Shown: in pieces, positions 12,546-22,265 of the stretch
Layout of the letters: every line of letters starts with the position of its first letter
Numbering within the stretch: the stretch's first letter is position 1
NCBI GenBank assembly: GCA_933207985.1
Contig: OW240916.1
Coordinates: 299,442,451-299,506,450, forward strand
DNA length: 64,000 bases
Reading direction: 5' to 3'
DNA from: Pelobates cultripes
Taxonomy: Eukaryota > Chordata > Amphibia > Anura > Pelobatidae
Position numbers and translations under genes: made by a program
Notes under the pieces: model-generated
What the model saw: only the letters and a program-made list of their open reading frames with translations
The model's database searches: none
Told to the model about the DNA's origin: nothing

Positions 12546-13604
12546 TCAAACCCTCCCCCCATCCCTCACTTACCTGATCTGTAGGCTGTCTCTGGCTGCA
12601 TGTGTTGCTCCCCTGCGGTTTCAATCAGCAGAGAGAAGCAGGGATAAGATGCAGCTTCCTATCCCTGTCTCTCCATACACAGTGCCACCTACTGGCCGGT
12701 GCAGTTTATTTTAAATCTCACACGAAAAATATCAGAATAAGCTGAAAAATCCAGGGGGGGGGGGGGCAAGTGCCCCCTCTTGCCCCCCCCTGCGGACGCC
12801 CATGCATAGTACTGCCCACAGGGTTTTGAAGAACAACTAATCAACACATTACAACACTCCCATTCATTACATCAGAAATTCTCCCCTCTGCCTGTGATAC
12901 AATTAGCTCAACACAATAGACTAACTTAATTATCACAGGCAGGAAAATACAGTATTATAAAACATATCACAGGGACCCCAAAACATACAATAACTCCATA
13001 TATCCTCGGAACCGGGGGATCTGGGTGAACCACATATCCAAAATACACCCAGATCCGTTCAGTAGTTTGGAAGATACGGTTTAATGCAGATTCCGCAGAA
13101 CATATACAGGCTATATGAAAAATAATTACTGTGAAATGTGTCCCCTGTTCTGTAGTTTAAAACTATTGAATGATGTCTTTGTGCACCAAATACCGGCGAG
13201 ATGGCACCATGTAGAAAAGTCAAAACAGTGTCTGTGAGTTAAAATGGCCGCCATCCATTGTTCCCACCATGTGCTTCATCCATTGTTCTCACCATGTGCC
13301 TCTGATACATGAAATGGTGGCCAGCCAGTAACTCCACAGTATGTCCCCAGATGCTCTTAAAGGGCCAGGAGCAGCATAATAAAATATAGTATGCCCAAAT
13401 CAGTTCCTTAAAGGGCAATACATCCCAGGGCCATAGTCACAGGGCAGGAGGCTGGCAAACAGGCCCCTCCAAAAAAGAGTGGCAAGGTCACATGGTGGAC
13501 TGCCTTCTCCGTTCCCTCATAGCAAATGGATACTAAGGGGATACTAAGGCACATGCACACCATGTCCCTTTAAGGGTATACTTAAAGGGACAACAGACGG
13601 AGAC

Positions 13605-13725
13605 CAACACAGGGTCTGTGTGTGAGAGGGGTGCTGTCTGTTTTTGTGTGTGTGAGGGGTGCTGTGTGTGTGTGTGTGAGGGGTGCTCTGTGTATTTGAA
13701 GGATGATGTGTGTAAGGGGGTGCAT
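13605..13725. repeat. GTGTGAGGGGTGCTGTGTGT repeat
   Basis: A short array of the same unit seen at 9608-9680, on the other side of the solo LTR. Confidence 0.75.
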
Positions 13726-14133
13726 AGGGAAAAAGGGAGGGGGGATATTGCCAACCCTGGTGGTCAGGTGGTGAGTAATGATCTCCAGTCTGCAGCTCCT
13801 CTGGCTGCAGGCTATTTTCACTCCTCACGCGAGCAGAATGCAATGTCAGAGCGTTGCCACGGCAACACGTGACAATGCTCAGACCCGCATACTCATAGGA
13901 GGATTTGTCTCCCAGGTCCTTAAAGGTTCATGAAGGTGGAGCTACAGTAAGTGGACATAATTCTTCTCCCTATTTTAACTCCACTAACCCTAGACTCTTT
14001 GCTCAGTTATACTGTGCTCCTGGTGTGTTCATACCTTCAGTGCCTGTGCTGTTTGCTTCCTGGTATTTGACTCCTGCTTGACTCCCGACTACGATCCTGT
14101 GCTTCCTGCCGTGATATCTACTGACCATTCTTC

Positions 14134-15235
14134 AGAAGAAATATAGGTCGCGCTATAACAATTAAATATAAAATATTTAATAAGTATAATAAATAGTCCA
14201 AATATTTGATGTGCTTATAGTAAGTTCCAGTGGATAGATGAAAATTTCAGTACTTGGTGTCCATCTCTTACTGTTAGTGGTACAGGAGTGAAAAGACGGG
14301 ATCTTCTAAAGTAGATGCAGTCTTGATTCAGTGGAAACCATGAAAGAGAACACAAAAAATCCAATAGTGTAGATTGTCTGTAGATAACTGAGAGTGTAGG
14401 AGAATAATCGTGAGGTAATACACTCACCTATTTCAGAGCACAAACTTGCTCTAGTATGTTTGGCATTCAGTGGCGTTGGTCCCCCACTGGTAGGATATAG
14501 GTGAAGATAGTTCCTCCGTATGAGAGAAAGAATAAAAAACACAATATAGTGCTCACTGGATAAATAAAATGAATAAAATAAAAGAATAAAAAATACTCAC
14601 ATTGAGATGAGCAGAATAAAACTGCTCAGTATGCTCGCATAAGTGGTACAATCCCCACTTAGGATTCTTGGTTGTATATGGACTCCAAGGTAGAGAGTGA
14701 TCAGGTACCAGGAAATAAATAAAATGATTATTAAGGAGATATATGGCAAAGTTATAATAAAAAGCCAATATTCCTTTATTAATACAGTAAAAAATATATA
14801 TAATAGCCAAAACGCGTTTAGCCACACAGGGCTTTATCAACTGGCAATAGTAAAAAACAACCTGGTACATGCATGCTTATATAAACTTAGATAAAACATG
14901 TTAATTCAAATTTTGGCGCCAAAATGACGTCATCAATACAATTAATAATAATGTAAAAGTGTGAAATCATAAAAGGAAAGATACATGATGTTTATAATAC
15001 AATATATGTATTGATAGTTTAAATATAATGAAAAAACGAGTAGTATAAATGAGCATAAAAAGAAATCTAAAAGAATCATGTGATCGCAATATAGCGCGAT
15101 CACATGATATGTTAGTGCAGGCTGGGAAATGTAGTGAGGATTTTAGAGGGAACCTCATATTTATAGGTTGCTGCTATCCACTTGTTTCTAACCTTCTAGT
15201 ATATCACGCAGCGCTGATCCATTTCCCTTTTTGTA
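14134..15235 (-). mobile_element. Penelope-like terminal-repeat insertion
   Basis: The insert is flanked by the 14-bp direct repeat ACTGACCATTCTTC (14120-14133 and 15236-15249), a long duplication as made by target-primed retroelements. Read on the minus strand it contains TTGATAAAGCC...GGCTAAACGCG, the hammerhead-like block often seen in amphibian Penelope-like elements, then hairpin modules such as TGAGCAG/CTGCTCA, and ends with TTATAGCGCGACCTATATTTC. No GIY-YIG or reverse transcriptase coding sequence is present, so this is a non-coding terminal piece. The assignment rests on the ribozyme-like motif and overall layout. Confidence 0.65.
14806..14845 (-). ncRNA. Decayed minimal hammerhead-ribozyme-like motif
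   Basis: On the minus strand, GCCAG can pair with TTGGC (stem I), AGCC with GGCT (stem II), and a tiny ACGCGT helix replaces stem III. The core reads TTGATAA where the consensus is CTGATGA, and TAAA where it is GAAA. The residues corresponding to C3, G8 and G12 are therefore changed, and self-cleavage is unlikely. Minimal hammerheads of this layout are known from Penelope-like elements. Confidence 0.55.
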
Positions 15236-15345
15236 ACTGACCATTCTTCGTCTGAACCCTTTGTCTTGTTTTTCTGATTGTGCTTACAGCCTTTTCTACA
15301 TCTACTATACAGCGTCGAAACACAGACTGGCCCTAGACCCTGACA

Positions 15346-15790
15346 TGGTGCAGGTTGTGGACAGAGAGGGAGGTGGACAGGGGGCGACCGTGAAAATGTT
15401 TTACGCAGGGCACCTAAACCTCTAAGGATGATCCTTCTTTAAAGGCTCAAAACACAGTTCTAACACCTAACCAGCACAGCTATTATTACATTGCAGCTAA
15501 ATGAAACCATACTCTCTAGCACTACAACAGCATTAAGCGGGTTTTTAATTGAGGCATGGCTGGCCCAAAACATTGTGCTGCCTGCATTTAAGGACAAAGT
15601 GATGCTCCAACCTGAAAACCATCTAAAGTACACACCAACCCACTTTATTAAAGGCACCCTTGCAAATCATAAACTTAGTGCCACATTAAGAGCATGTTGA
15701 GCCTAATGTTGACAATTATGATGGGCCTAATTACAGAAATGTATTGACAAAAAACAGTATATAAATGGCAATAATAATAATAATTTCAAA
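15346..15790. other. Unassigned sequence after the LTR
   Basis: A GGGGGCGACCGTGAAAA stretch near 15380 resembles frog hAT element ends, but no boundary is clear. A short (AAT)n run lies at 15768-15784. Confidence 0.4.
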
Positions 15791-15819
15791 CTATGGATTC
15801 TATGAAGAAGTAAGTAGAA

Positions 15820-15876
15820 GTGTTACAGTGGATGTGATTTATTTTAGTGTCCAAACTCATAGAAATTGGTCTAGAT
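15820..15876 (+). pseudogene. LINE reverse transcriptase fragment, left of hAT C
   Basis: Translated with one frame change, this reads VDVIYF then KLIEIGLD. These match the conserved region just before and after the LDFSKAFD motif of CR1/L2 polymerases, with the motif itself deleted. It joins in frame to the piece at 17303-17380 once the hAT C insertion is removed. Confidence 0.6.
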
Positions 15877-16036
15877 ATCATGGGTAGTCAACCGGGTCCT
15901 ACCGCCCACTAGTGGGCAGTTTGGGATTTTAGGTGGGCAGTGGTGACTTCTGCAGAAAATGCCTGGTGGGCCTCGATGACCATAGACCAAGGCAGACAGG
16001 GAAGATCATTTAATCTTCCCTGCCAACCCATGCAAA

Positions 16037-16200
16037 GCCATCCTTGCTGTTATCCCTCTCGGGCTGGTGAGGAGATCAAAGATAACTTCGTTCCAGCAAA
16101 GGGAGGGAAGGGAGGGAAGCCATCCTTGCTGTTATCCCTCTCGGGCTGGTGAGGAGATCAAAGATAACTTCGTTCCAGCAAAGGGAGGGAAGGGTCTCCC
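16037..16200. repeat. 82-bp tandem duplication
   Basis: A unit beginning GCCATCCTTGCTGTTATCCC at 16037 is repeated almost perfectly from 16119. The near identity suggests a recent duplication within hAT C. Confidence 0.92.
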
Positions 16201-16429
16201 ACAAGCAGATTTGTCGGAGTGGTACCACGCTTTACCATGTCAATGTTCCGATACAGTGCTGTGCTCGCAGGAAGACAGCAAAGTCAGCCTGCAGCAGGAG
16301 GAGCTGCAGGCTAAAATGAACATACCACCACTGGACAACTAGGGCTTGTGGCATTATGTCCCCTCTCCCTGGTAAAAAGGTAAGAAGGGGGCAGGGGGAG
16401 ACATTAAGATAGATTTTCACATTTCACCA

Positions 16430-17160
16430 AGCTACACACAGCATAGACCCTATGCACCCTTCACACACAAACACACACTACACCCCTCACGCACACACTG
16501 CCCCCTGACACACACACAGTGCACCCCTCACAGACTGCCCCCTCACACATGCACACACACCACCCCTTCACACACACACACTGCCCCCTTTCACACACAC
16601 ACACAGACACACACACACACTGCCCCCTTCACACACACACACACACACACACAGCCCCCACACACACATTGCCCCCTTCACACACACACACTGCCCCCTC
16701 ACACACACACACACACACACACAGAGAAAAAAATGTAGAATAGAAAATAGAAAAAGAAAAAAAAGAAAGTTAAAAAAGGAAAAAGAAATAGCTACACACA
16801 GCATAGACCCTATGCACCCTTCACACACTACACCCCTCATACACACACTGCCCCCTGACACACACACAGTGAACCGCTCACACACTGCCCCCTCACACAC
16901 GTGCACACACACTACCCCTTCACACACATACACACACACACACACACTGCCCCCTTTCACACACACACACACACATGCACAGACACTGCCCCCTTCACAC
17001 ACACACACACTGCCCTCCTTCACACACACTGCCCCCTTCATTGACACACACTGCCCCCTCACACACTCACACACACACACCCTTCACACCCTTCACACAC
17101 ACAGAAAAAAAGGTAGAATAGAAAAAAAGGAAAAAGAAATAGATACATTTAAGTACATAT
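16430..17160. repeat. Duplicated CACTGCCCCC/CACACA array
   Basis: Two blocks of about 350-370 bp each start with ACACAGCATAGACCCTATGC (16436 and 16797). Each continues with CACACACACTGCCCCC units and ends in an A-rich tail containing GTAGAATAGAAAA. This is a higher-order tandem duplication of a whole minisatellite plus its flank. Confidence 0.88.
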
Positions 17161-17302
17161 TTTGCCTCCTTTCTAAAAAAAAAAAAAGAAAAAAAGAAAA
17201 ACTATAAAATTAGTTACTGTGTCACTGATGGGCGGTAGGAAATGTTACCATCAACAAAGATACAAAAGTGGCCAGTAGGTATTAAAAGGTTGACTACCCC
17301 TG

Positions 17303-17382
17303 GTCTAGATGAAAATTCTTGTTCTCGGGTAGAACATTGGCTTAAAAATAGAGTACAGAGAGTTGTCATTAATGGTTTGTTT
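17303..17382 (+). pseudogene. LINE reverse transcriptase fragment, right of hAT C
   Basis: The frame reads GLDENSCSRVEHWLKNRVQR then VVING, which matches the CR1/L2 polymerase block just before the SGVPQGS motif. Similarity is lost shortly after. Confidence 0.72.
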
Positions 17383-17479
17383 TGGTTAGTACATAATTTG
17401 CATATATTTCGACTCGTATTTGGGGAATTATGCCAAATGCCCAATCAGCCCACATTCCAGTTTGTTTTAAAATAAATCT

Positions 17480-18130
17480 TCATTTCTAATGTTTTATCCA
17501 AAATACCAGCTTCCGATATAAATTTGTAATCCCACCCTTTCAGTTACATAACTACTACAAACTGCAACAAACAAGCGTAGACTTAATGTTGTTTACCTGT
17601 ATATATGAAGAAGTGCCATGTTTTATTTTGGGATTTTTGTGTACAAGTAAGAATCCCTTAATTCATTTATACTTTCCCACCTAATACATAAGCTAACACT
17701 GACATTCCATTCAAGTGTTGGCAGTCTTCGACTTGCACCAAAAGACTTTGTGAAGCATAAAAAATGCTCTCCAGTTTTGAAGAAGGATATGATCTATTTG
17801 TAGAACACACCAGACATTGACAAGTGCATTTAAAGAATATTTAAAGTCGTGGTTTTTTTTGCAATATCCGCTCCTAGAGCAATAACAACAGGTATCTTAG
17901 TAAAATCACGCGTATATGTCACGTTTTGATGGCTAGAAAGTCCAAAGCATCATATATCACATATATAATAGAGATATTCTATCTAGATGAGTAGAACAAT
18001 ATGAGTAACTATCACATAAAAGGTGCGCAATAATTATGTACTCTCACAATTTATTGTGATCTATAAAATATAAATAACATAATATAGCTACCTAATATAG
18101 AATATCTTTACATATATCAACTATATTTGA
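17480..18130. other. Unassigned AT-rich sequence
   Basis: No gene or repeat boundary is recognisable; only short AT-rich runs. Confidence 0.45.
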
Positions 18131-19790
18131 AAAACAACTCCAAATTTCCATCTAGAGTGAACAGAGTCAATTACGTAGTCACAAGAAAATGACTAGTACC
18201 ATATTGATAACATACATCACCTACCTGGTGATGCGAACCCACCAGAACGGGAGGGAAATTCAATAGGGGGAGAAAATACTCGCATCCTGTCATTATTAAA
18301 ATTAAGATTATTGGTACACTAAAGCTAGCTTAATCTTCAATTTTCTCAAATGACAGGAGGCTTCCTATTTAGCATTTTTAACGCTAAGGTAACAGAGAGA
18401 AAACGGCAATGGAGGACTGGCGAGAGTTAAATGTCCGAAAGGTGGGTTCTCATCACCAGTCTGCCGAGAGCGATATATCTGATAGGGGGCCCCCGCTGTG
18501 AAGGCGGAATAGGCCGCTGCCCCCCGAACCGAGTGTGCGCCGAAGGAAGAGTCAATCCCAGCGAGAGATAAAATCCATCATACCCATACTTGGCGACCTT
18601 ATCCTGAGTGAAGGTCTGGGGCACTCTGATCTCAGCTGCTTGCAGACCTCCTTGTCCAGTGCCTTCCATAGACAGAAGTGCTCCCGAGCATGGGTGGCAA
18701 ATGTTTCTCAAACAGTGTTGGTCCATGGTATCAAAAAAGAGCTTGCCATCCGGCTATGCCAGCTCTTCCTTCCCATCACCCACATGCTAGGGGTTTTACC
18801 CAGAAAGGTCTCCTTCACAAAGGAGTTGGGACCCCAATTCCCGTCATTAGAATGGAAATCTTCTGCTTACCACTCATCGAGAAACGATAGTAATGGTGGG
18901 ACCTCCTGCTCCTTGTCCAATGAAGCGTCATAAGTTGGAGGGTTTACAGGCCATGTACCTTTTTTTAGCAGGGCGGCCTTGCTCCTTGGAAGAGGGGTCA
19001 GACGTCTCTCTGTTGGGAGAGTTTAGCGGGTGCTTTGGTTGCGTCTTGAGTGGCTGGAATGCCTTGGCTGAGGCCTTCTCCACAGAAGCTGCAACTGCCG
19101 CGTTGATTACTGCCGTCCTCCATTATTAACATCCAGTATACTTGGGGCTCACCCAATAGATTTGTGAGTAAATAGGCAAATTGGTAGCAGGGACTGCTAG
19201 GGGTTATGGTGGTCAAGTATGCGACCCATAGTAATGTTGAAGCAACACAGGGGCTCATCCAGGTAAAAGGAGGCGTATTGGTTTGAATACGCGTTTGGTA
19301 GATTGAAGGACGAAAAACAGGTGTACGCGAATGCACGAACCCATGCGAACACCTGATATAAAATACAAATACAAATTTTAGATTGAAAAGGAGAGAATAG
19401 GCGAATGCAAGCGCACGTTAAAAGTGTACGAACATAGAATCAATATTGGACTGTGTTTAGGAGAGGGGCTTACCCTCTGATAATGAAATCAGTATTATGT
19501 ACTCACATAAACTGTAATATAAAACAAAAAAATTACAGGAAGCAGTATAAATATCAGCAGAGGTGTACCTAGAGCATTTGTGATGGAGCAGCAAAGAAAG
19601 AGGAAGTGACTCAGTGGAAGGCGTATCTTACACTCTCTGACTGTCTCCAATTGGTTCCTTTTTTCTTTATATGTCTTTGCTGCTATGGAGTAGTAAAGGA
19701 AGATTATGCAAAATATGAAGCATCCCGTCATGTGATAAAATTCAGCAACTTTAACATGTTTTGATCTTGATTCAGGATACACCAATTTTA
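18131..19790 (-). mobile_element. DIRS-like tyrosine-recombinase retrotransposon, internally deleted
   Basis: Read on the minus strand, the region has a 5' leader (19790 to about 19340, with the inverted pair GCAGCAAAGA/TCTTTGCTGC at 19590 and 19676) and a putative gag-like segment with a CSFCGEGL cysteine pair (about 19330-18780). A tyrosine recombinase end (18700-18430) and a 3' flank containing an inverted CCTGTCATT/AATGACAGG pair (18295-18360) follow. Reverse transcriptase, RNase H and methyltransferase regions are missing. DIRS elements integrate by recombination and leave no target duplication, so the outer limits are approximate. Confidence 0.72.
18427..18720 (-). pseudogene. Tyrosine recombinase C-terminus (DIRS-like)
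   Basis: On the minus strand, a frame reading GIDSSFGAHSVRGAAAYSAF is followed after a frameshift by PLSDISLSADW and EPTFRTFNSR. HSVRG supplies the conserved His-x-x-Arg of tyrosine recombinases. The ADW...FRTF segment matches the region carrying the second basic/aromatic residue and the catalytic Tyr, which is Asn here. Two stops follow ADW. The intact enzyme would integrate the circular DNA copy of a DIRS element; this copy is inactive. Confidence 0.8.
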
Positions 19791-20090
19791 TTATATGCGA
19801 TAGAACCTATATTAAAAACTTGCCAATGGAGAAATGTTTCTTTCGAATCATTAACGTAAGCTAGAGATTTCAAACTAACATTCTTTTATTTTTTACATAT
19901 TAAAACTATAAAATCAATAGCTGGGCGACCATTCATACATGGGTGTAAAAAAAATAATTTTGTATAGAGCACAATATTGGAATGTAAATAAATTGTCTCA
20001 GGGACTGTTTTAATCTTGATTCTTCCCAGCACCTTAATCTGCAGTAAAGTATTTAGGTTTTTAACTGCCCTAAGCAGCCTATGCCAGTGC
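19791..20090. other. Unassigned AT-rich sequence
   Basis: Nothing recognisable. Confidence 0.45.
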
Positions 20091-20663
20091 ATTCCTTTCC
20101 CATATCTGCCATCTCCTTCAGCGCTGGGTCGTCTCTTCGCCTCCTCCGATAGGAGGGGCTAAAGTGCATTCGCTGTGAGTGCCGCCAACGAAATAGCCCC
20201 TCCCCACAGGAAAGCATTGCTGCAATGCTTTCCTATGGAGATTTAACTGTCGTTGTATGTACTCAAGCAAAGCATGAGGATGGCCAGTGTCATTTAGGCG
20301 GCCTAAAGTCACCTAGCAGGCAAGTAGTGCTCTAGTGGCTCTCTGAAGGTACGGCAGAGATTACACACTTCTTTCTTGCCATACCAATTCATATCTGCAA
20401 TGGGCACTGGGATAGGCTGAAAGTGGGCAGCTGACATTCTCAGCCAATCACAGCTGCCCTTTGCTGCTCAAGCTAATGTTTCCTCATTAGCCCAAGCAGT
20501 ACAAAAAGGGATGAACTGCTGTGATCTCTCGCTTAGCATTAAAACATTATGATGGTTTAGTGTTGAATGGAAGGACAGTGCCCGGGGAGTTCAGGCACTA
20601 TAAACACTTCAATTAGATGAAGCGGTGTTTACAGTGTCTACAGTGTCTACAGTGTCCCTTTAA
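20091..20663. mobile_element. Two abutting TTAA-MITE pieces
   Basis: The first piece (to about 20340) contains the GAAAGCATT...AATGCTTTCCTATGG hairpin shared with the complete MITEs. The second ends in a triplicated CAGTGTCTA unit and CAGTGTCCCTTTAA at 20663, a MITE right terminus. No left terminus is visible for either, so the join is probably old and rearranged. Confidence 0.6.
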
Positions 20664-20669
20664 TTATAG

Positions 20670-21570
20670 GAATGTGCTACAAATCCCCACACATTGATAC
20701 TGGTGATTACATATGTCTGCATGTAGGTAAGACTTTAATGAATAGAGATTTTTATTATATGGAAATTGATTGGGATAGAGGGACTAGTTAGAAACTCAAA
20801 AACAATGTTTTTGAACCTGATAGATGGCACCTTCATGTCTCAATTAGTAGAGTCACGTAGTTAGAATGCTTGCTTCCTTGGATTTGGTAATGACGGATAA
20901 TGCTGACATTTTTTAAGCAACTGGGAAACAGTAACCATAATACGTTGTCATTTGAGAGCAATGAGCAAGTCTTGCATTAGACCCCTTCATAAGACGTTCG
21001 GCAAAATTCCATATTTTAGAAAAGCCAGATTTAAGAACACAAATATATATCGAAAATTCATTCACAAGCAGGAACCTTTCTCTGGAAATAAAACAAAGGG
21101 GATATATCTCATTAAATATTACACAATTGCGCTAATAGATTTCATCACTTGGAAAGAAATACAAAAGAAACAAGTTAAAAGCAAAATGGCTTGCTAGGAA
21201 GGTCATTCAGAAGAAAAATAAAAAATGCAATTTTATGTATATGTGAAATGGGTCAGTGGCATAATTTATAAAATAAAAAGATATCAACAGAGCTAAAAAA
21301 TGAAGAGCTGTATGACAGCAAGACCAAACCAAATGTGTTGAAGTAAATGGGTAGTATAAAACACAATATTCAAATTTATTCAATTATAAAGTCTATTGAA
21401 ATCGGAAATTAGTGTGTTAGTTAATTAAGGATCAGGACTTTTTACATGTATTTTTCTTCTTTATGTAATAAGGCAAGTGTTAATGTTTAACAAACAAGGT
21501 AAGTGAAGTAGCTCAGGATTAGTATCTAACTTAGAGAGGGCCTTTTTGGGAGACTTTTTTTGGACCCTCT
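20670..21570. other. Unassigned AT-rich sequence
   Basis: The longest open frame (20952-21197, plus) is 81 codons, Lys/Ile-rich and unlike any family I recognise. No other structure is visible. Confidence 0.4.
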
Positions 21571-21573
21571 ATT

Positions 21574-22265
21574 GTAAGGGTGGGCAAACTTTTAATCCCC
21601 ATTGTTGTACAAAACCCACATTGCCTTGCCAGCTGGGAAAATACCCTTTCCCATCCTTGCAGGGTTATATTAAGCACAGATCAGTGTTTGTGTGTTTTAA
21701 TGTAAGCTTGGTTTTGTATGGTGAATGCGTGTCTGAATGTAGGAGTGTATTTGTGTGTAGTGTAAGCATTTGAATGCTGTTGTGTGTTTTATGTACAGTT
21801 GCCATTTGAAAAGCACTTGTGTATAGTGTTTGCTTTTGAATGTAGTGTTGTATATGTTTGTGGTATTAATGTTTGAATGAAGGTGTGAATTTGTGTGTTA
21901 TGTTGGTTTCTGAAAGCAGGAGTGTGCTTATATATAATGTTGGTAGTTTTATACAGAGGTGTATTTGTGTGTAGTGTTGGTGTATGAATGCTGAGATGTA
22001 TGCATATACACATGCACTGTCATACACATGCACTGTCATACACATACACTGATACACAAACACAAACACTGACATACATGCAGATACACAGACACACATA
22101 GATATATACACTTACACATATTGAGATACACAGACACATAGATGCAAACACTGACACACATACAGATACACATACACACAGAAACACAATGACACATGTG
22201 TAGATAAACAGACACACACAATGATACACATGCAGATACATAGACACAAAGATGCACACACTGAC
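21574..22265. repeat. Composite minisatellite, copy 1
   Basis: GGGTGGGCAAACTTTT at 21579 resembles a hAT left end. Then comes an array of about 36 bp units of the type GTGTGTTTGTATGTAGTGTT plus TTGAATG (21720-22005), followed by a CACACTGACACACATGCAGA-type array of about 20 bp units (22010-22265). The same two arrays occur in the same order at 36940-37740, and in inverted order at 24750-26110. Confidence 0.75.

Larger units (their letters stand above)
10213..12804. mobile_element. Non-autonomous hAT-like element A
   Basis: The termini CATGGGCGTCCGCAGG and CCTGCGGACGCCCATG are perfect inverted repeats over 16 bp. They are flanked by an exact 8-bp duplication, CATAGTAC, at 10205-10212 and 12805-12812. 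Eight-base duplications are the signature of hAT transposases. The 2592-bp body has no transposase. It carries MITE pieces (10340-10790), a pyrimidine-rich minisatellite (10925-11430), a nested hAT-like element (11460-12281) and a minisatellite of about 34 bp (12282-12545). Confidence 0.92.
9816..13492 (+). mobile_element. Solo LTR (about 1.08 kb) split by a nested hAT-like element
   Basis: The sequence starts TGTAACGGATCACCTGG at 9816 and ends GGCAAGGTCACA at 13492. It is flanked by the direct repeat TGGTG at 9811-9815 and 13493-13497. TG...CA ends with a 5-bp target duplication are what an LTR retrotransposon leaves. Subtracting the hAT-like insert at 10213-12804 leaves about 1.08 kb. No gag or pol follows, so this would be a solo LTR made by recombination between two LTRs. 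The 5-bp duplication is short enough that chance should be considered. Orientation is assumed from reading TG first. Confidence 0.6.
13844..15345 (+). mobile_element. LTR (about 0.4 kb) split by a Penelope-like insert
   Basis: It begins TGTCAGAGCGTTGCCACGG and ends CCCTAGACCCTGACA, giving matching TGTCAG/CTGACA ends. The body has the pyrimidine-rich run of CTCCTG/GACTACGATCCTG text typical of frog Gypsy-type LTRs. The next bases, TGGTGCAGGTTGTGG, start with TGG and could be a primer-binding site, which would make this the 5' LTR of an element whose interior is lost. I saw no matching 5-bp duplication, so the outer boundaries are inferred. The interior is broken by the insert at 14134-15235. 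Confidence 0.55.
15877..17302. mobile_element. Non-autonomous hAT-like element C
   Basis: The ends CATGGGTAGTCAACC (from 15879) and GGTTGACTACCCCTG are inverted repeats with one mismatch. The 8-bp duplication GTCTAGAT occurs at 15869-15876 and 17303-17310, with two extra bases on the left side. The CAGGGGTAGTCAAC-type terminus and 8-bp duplication are classic hAT. The interior contains an 82-bp tandem duplication (16037-16200) and two successive CACTGCCCCCTCACAC arrays separated by A-rich DNA. There is no transposase. Confidence 0.88.

Noticed and set aside
8381..13770. A single outer hAT element starting CAGGGCCATCC at 8381 and ending near the CCAACCCTG at 13758.
   Set aside because: The two ends do not form an inverted repeat and no 8-bp duplication flanks them.
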